IMG/VR virus record: IMGVR_UViG_3300042111_000094
Coordinates: 1-33,160 of that record
Source: a virus
Length of the DNA: 33,160 nucleotides
Direction: 5' to 3' (one strand)
Below the pieces are notes generated by a model that made no database searches, was not told the origin of the DNA, and was given only the letters and a program-made list of their open reading frames with translations. Both the position numbers and the translations under genes were made by a program. Shown piece by piece: positions 30,862 through 33,160 of this stretch. Within the stretch, counting starts at the first letter, position 1; each line of letters opens with the position of its first letter.

Positions 30862-31392
30862 TCAGGTAAGGGATGGCAACGTAGAAGGCCAAGGAAGGTC
30901 AGTAACAGACATCGCTGCAGGACCTGGATCGTTTGGCATTTCATCATCTACGTAAACTTCAATTCCTTCAACAACAACCAAAACATCATCTTTCACACGA
31001 CCACGAACGCGGTACATGGTAACGCTATAGTACCTAGCGTCATACATAAACATGTCGTTTAAGTGTCTTTGGTATTCGTAAGGTTCTTCAATACCAGCAT
31101 CTCGCATGTCAGCAATAGACAAAACAACGTTTACTACCTGCACTGGTTGCCTACCTTCTGGGATAGCTCGTTTCGTATCTTCGGTTTCAGTAACCATCAA
31201 TACTGGGACAATTACTTTGTCTTTGTATTTCTTACCATCTGACCCATACGGCCCTTCATCGTACACATCATCGTATTCACTGCCAGTGGGCGAGAAAGGA
31301 ATAAAACTAAACCACGCTATGGTTTCCCCAACTTGTCGGTGATATTGACGATAATTCTTGCGAATGTGAGCAAGTTCTCTGCGACCATCCAT
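30862..31392 (-). CDS. Head-tail connector candidate, 176 aa
   Basis: Not firmly recognised. It begins basic and aromatic (RRELAHIRKNYRQYHRQVGE). TIAWFSFIPFSPTGSEYDDV follows, then beta-rich text (KVIVPVLMVTETED, VQVVNVVLSIADMRDAG, YYSVTMYRVRGRVKDDVLVV, VEGIEVYVDDE). This mix of a short N-terminal helix and a beta barrel would suit an adaptor or head-closure protein. It lies between a probable structural gene and a tail-completion candidate. It starts 3 nt after the upstream stop with only a weak GGA site. Confidence 0.5.
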   Translation of the reverse strand: MDGRRELAHIRKNYRQYHRQVGETIAWFSFIPFSPTGSEYDDVYDEGPYGSDGKKYKDKVIVPVLMVTETEDTKRAIPEGRQPVQVVNVVLSIADMRDAGIEEPYEYQRHLNDMFMYDARYYSVTMYRVRGRVKDDVLVVVEGIEVYVDDEMPNDPGPAAMSVTDLPWPSTLPSLT

Positions 31393-31395
31393 GAT

Positions 31396-32229
31396 TTATA
31401 TTCCGTAGATAGCAGACGAGTTGGTAGTCACCCCAGGTTCAATTGTGACGAAAACATCGCTAATTTGTTTGTCTTCAGGTTCTTCAATGTTAATAACACC
31501 ATCTCCAATTTCTGGAAACAGTCGTTCAATCGGCCCATACTCTCCAAGTTCTTTAGACTTATAGATTGGAACATATCTGTTTGTGTTTCTAGAAACACGG
31601 CGAAGATTCATTATCTCAATCCTCTCAAGACCAATATTTAGAGCCTTAGCTTGTTTTTCATAAACCTTTGACCAATAATCAAGCAAACTTTGAACCATTC
31701 TAAATCTTTGACTTGCTGGTATATGTACAGATTCTGAAGTCGTAATATCAATATCTCGGCTATATTCCGTGAGCAACCCCCATAAAGCCTCTACCACACA
31801 GTGCATGCCGATAGTGTCAATCACAATTGAAGACATGCTTTCAAGGGGCAAATCTAAATTATATACATGCTGCTCAATAGAATGGTTTGCGTAAAATTCA
31901 AGATCAGAAGGCAGAACCCATTCGTAATAATAACCTTCAACCAGGATACTTGCGCTTGCAGATGGGGTTTGATTAAAACGCAATATTCCATTACGAGCAT
32001 CTAGTGAATAGTAAGAACTGGCAGAAGTGTTTGAAGATATTATTGTTGGGGCACTGTTTGTGTAAGTAGCAACCCATAGAGAATCCGCGTCAATGTTAGG
32101 ATTACCAAGTTCATAGGTTCTGCCTACTGCGTTAAACGATACTTGAAAAAATTTAGGAAAATCTCTTAAAAACTTTCTAGCAATTGTTGTAATTGTTTTT
32201 ACTGAAGCAGGGTCAAATACTGTATGCAT
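31396..32229 (-). CDS. Virion structural protein, probably neck/connector, 277 aa
   Basis: Not recognised as a family. Residues 1-95 read as a helix then a beta domain (FQVSFNAVGRTYELGNPNID, then NGILRFNQTP). The middle (SIEQHVYNLDLPLESMSSIV, MHCVVEALWGLLTEYSRDID) is helical and may pack as a bundle. The C-terminus (GVINIEEPEDKQISDVFVTI) is extended. It lies in the structural block between the 50-aa protein and the connector candidate, so it is probably part of the neck or adaptor. The upstream ribosome site is weak. Confidence 0.5.
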   Translation of the reverse strand: MHTVFDPASVKTITTIARKFLRDFPKFFQVSFNAVGRTYELGNPNIDADSLWVATYTNSAPTIISSNTSASSYYSLDARNGILRFNQTPSASASILVEGYYYEWVLPSDLEFYANHSIEQHVYNLDLPLESMSSIVIDTIGMHCVVEALWGLLTEYSRDIDITTSESVHIPASQRFRMVQSLLDYWSKVYEKQAKALNIGLERIEIMNLRRVSRNTNRYVPIYKSKELGEYGPIERLFPEIGDGVINIEEPEDKQISDVFVTIEPGVTTNSSAIYGI

Positions 32230-32246
32230 GATAATAGTTTACTTTA

Positions 32247-32399
32247 TTATTGATCGCCAGAACCAGAGCCGGGAACTGTGTCTTGCAATTCTTGGTTCAT
32301 TGCAGGTTGTTGTTCTCTGAAACGCCCCAAACTAACGCGGCGAACTCTTGTAATGTCTGTAACAGTTCCCGCAGGAGTAGGAAGAAGTTCCTCGCTCAC
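32247..32399 (-). CDS. Small hypothetical protein, 50 aa
   Basis: A 50-codon frame starting with GTG that overlaps the stop of the previous structural gene as GTGA. The protein reads MSEELLPTPAGTVTDITRVR, then RVSLGRFREQQPAMNQELQD and a Ser/Gly tail, so it is short, charged and extended. I prefer this GTG to earlier starts because those would lie deep inside the upstream gene. Coupling and protein-like composition are the support. No function assigned. Confidence 0.6.
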   Translation of the reverse strand: MSEELLPTPAGTVTDITRVRRVSLGRFREQQPAMNQELQDTVPGSGSGDQ

Positions 32400-33037
32400 A
32401 ATCCAACAAGCAAAAATGGATTCAGAGGAACATCTGGAATTACTGTGTATACACCTAAGTTTTGCCAAGATCCGGAATGCTTTACATACAAAGATGATTG
32501 ACCGTTGGCTGGTGTAAAGCCAGTTCGGATATACAAGTCGCCATCTACACCAACTGCAGGAGGAACTCCAGTTCCACTACGGATAACTGTAGATGTTAAT
32601 TTGCGTTTATCTACAACGCTGTTGTTGCCAAAAGTTTCCCCAGATTTTCTGTACAAAGCATAAAGCACAATTTGAGTAGAAGCAACTGCTGGGAAAACAG
32701 GATTGGTTGAACTTGCAGTGCCAATAACAGTATTTAAAGAAAAAGTACCAGCGCTATTTTGCGCAACAATTAAATCAAATCGTGGATCGGCAGAAGGAGC
32801 AGTAAATGTCAAGGTGTCTCCAGAAACTGAACCGTACACTCCATCAATAATTACTTCTCCGCTAGCAACAATTGCTGAACCGTTAGAAGCTGCGTTGAAG
32901 GTAGCAGATAACCCAGAAAGAACCGCGTAGCGGTTGTTTCCAACAATTTCAAAATCTAATGAATCAGGTTCTGCTTGATCTAAACTTTGGATTGATACAC
33001 CAAATTGATTTGCGTTCGGTACTATAAATCCTGTCAT
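32396..33037 (-). CDS. Fibre/adhesin-like structural protein, 213 aa
   Basis: A beta-rich, Ser/Thr/Gly/Ala-rich protein: FIVPNANQFGVSIQSLDQAE, then ATFNAASNGSAIVASGEVII and later VGVDGDLYIRTGFTPANGQS. The DGDLYIRT plus a later LYVKHSGSWQNLG motif is frequently found in phage tail fibre and baseplate-attached proteins. It may be a fibre part, a neck whisker or a capsid decoration. GAGG lies 8 nt before the ATG. Its position at the neck cluster instead of beside the baseplate genes is unusual. Confidence 0.55.
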   Translation of the reverse strand: MTGFIVPNANQFGVSIQSLDQAEPDSLDFEIVGNNRYAVLSGLSATFNAASNGSAIVASGEVIIDGVYGSVSGDTLTFTAPSADPRFDLIVAQNSAGTFSLNTVIGTASSTNPVFPAVASTQIVLYALYRKSGETFGNNSVVDKRKLTSTVIRSGTGVPPAVGVDGDLYIRTGFTPANGQSSLYVKHSGSWQNLGVYTVIPDVPLNPFLLVGL

Positions 33038-33047
33038 TGTTTAAACC

Positions 33048-33160
33048 TCAGAGTGTGTCGTAGATGTTTCCTGATTTCTTAAGATAGTTAAACAATTCAC
33101 GAGGAAGCTTGTAACGCTGTCCATCCACGAATGAATAGCTTGACTGACTCCAAAACATAA
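33048..33160 (-). CDS. C-terminal end of an upstream gene, or a 36-aa small gene
   Basis: The frame ends at 33048 and is open to the window edge. An ATG at 33156-33158 could start a 36-residue protein (MFWSQSSYSFVDGQRYKLPR then ELFNYLKKSGNIYDTL), but the frame may equally run further upstream. The text is protein-like and ends just before the 213-aa gene. Nothing can be said about function. Confidence 0.5.
   Translation of the reverse strand, partial: MFWSQSSYSFVDGQRYKLPRELFNYLKKSGNIYDTL

Overview
The window is an internal piece of a tailed-phage genome with a contractile tail (myovirus morphology). Every convincing gene lies on the minus strand, so transcription runs from the right edge to the left. 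Genes are densely packed, with many ATGA, GTGA or TAATG stop/start overlaps. I see no tRNA, integrase, transposase or CRISPR array. Base composition is AT-leaning. The replication and recombination proteins (family A polymerase, SNF2 helicase, zinc-containing SSB, RecA, Cas4-like nuclease, Hjc-like nucleases) have the character of actinobacteriophage sets, so an actinobacterial host, perhaps from an aquatic environment, is my best guess. This is inference from protein resemblance only. No capsid, portal or terminase gene is visible; these probably lie beyond the right edge.

Layout in transcription order. (1) 33160-29741: end of an upstream gene, a fibre- or adhesin-like structural protein, and a group of neck, connector and tail-completion candidates. 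(2) 29705-26580: tail sheath, tail tube and a zinc-containing baseplate or tail assembly chaperone. The chaperone appears to be extended by a programmed ribosomal frameshift. (3) 26577-16559: tape measure protein carrying an M15 peptidase and a lytic transglycosylase, then a CIS-tube-like protein, LysM protein, gpD-like hub, OB-fold spike protein, gp25, baseplate J and a gpI-like wedge protein with a carbohydrate-binding-like region. (4) 16562-15672: a small membrane protein (possible holin) and an unrecognised protein. (5) 15671-15519: a structured non-coding gap containing two hairpins with the same loop sequence. (6) 15518-5641: replication module, with a winged-helix initiator candidate, small proteins, DnaC-like loader, DnaB-like helicase, primase, SNF2 helicase, MerR-like HTH protein, SSB and DNA polymerase. 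(7) 5628-1980: zinc-ribbon protein, RecA, Hjc-like nuclease, Cas4-like nuclease, and a second PD-(D/E)XK nuclease. (8) 1934-1: a SpoVS (Alba-like) homolog, then a run of small Gly/Pro/Lys-rich proteins with no recognised function.

The most notable signals are as follows. Four 16-bp imperfectly palindromic iterons, a pyrimidine/AT-rich tract and a perfect 20-bp palindrome all lie inside the winged-helix gene. This arrangement is like the origin inside phage lambda gene O. One iteron is out of frame with the others, so the repeat is conserved at DNA level. The non-coding gap just upstream of that gene has two hairpins with unrelated stems but a shared AGAAGGGAA loop. A clearly coding stretch between the chaperone and tape measure has no start codon and needs a +1 or -2 frameshift. 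The phage also encodes a SpoVS-family protein.
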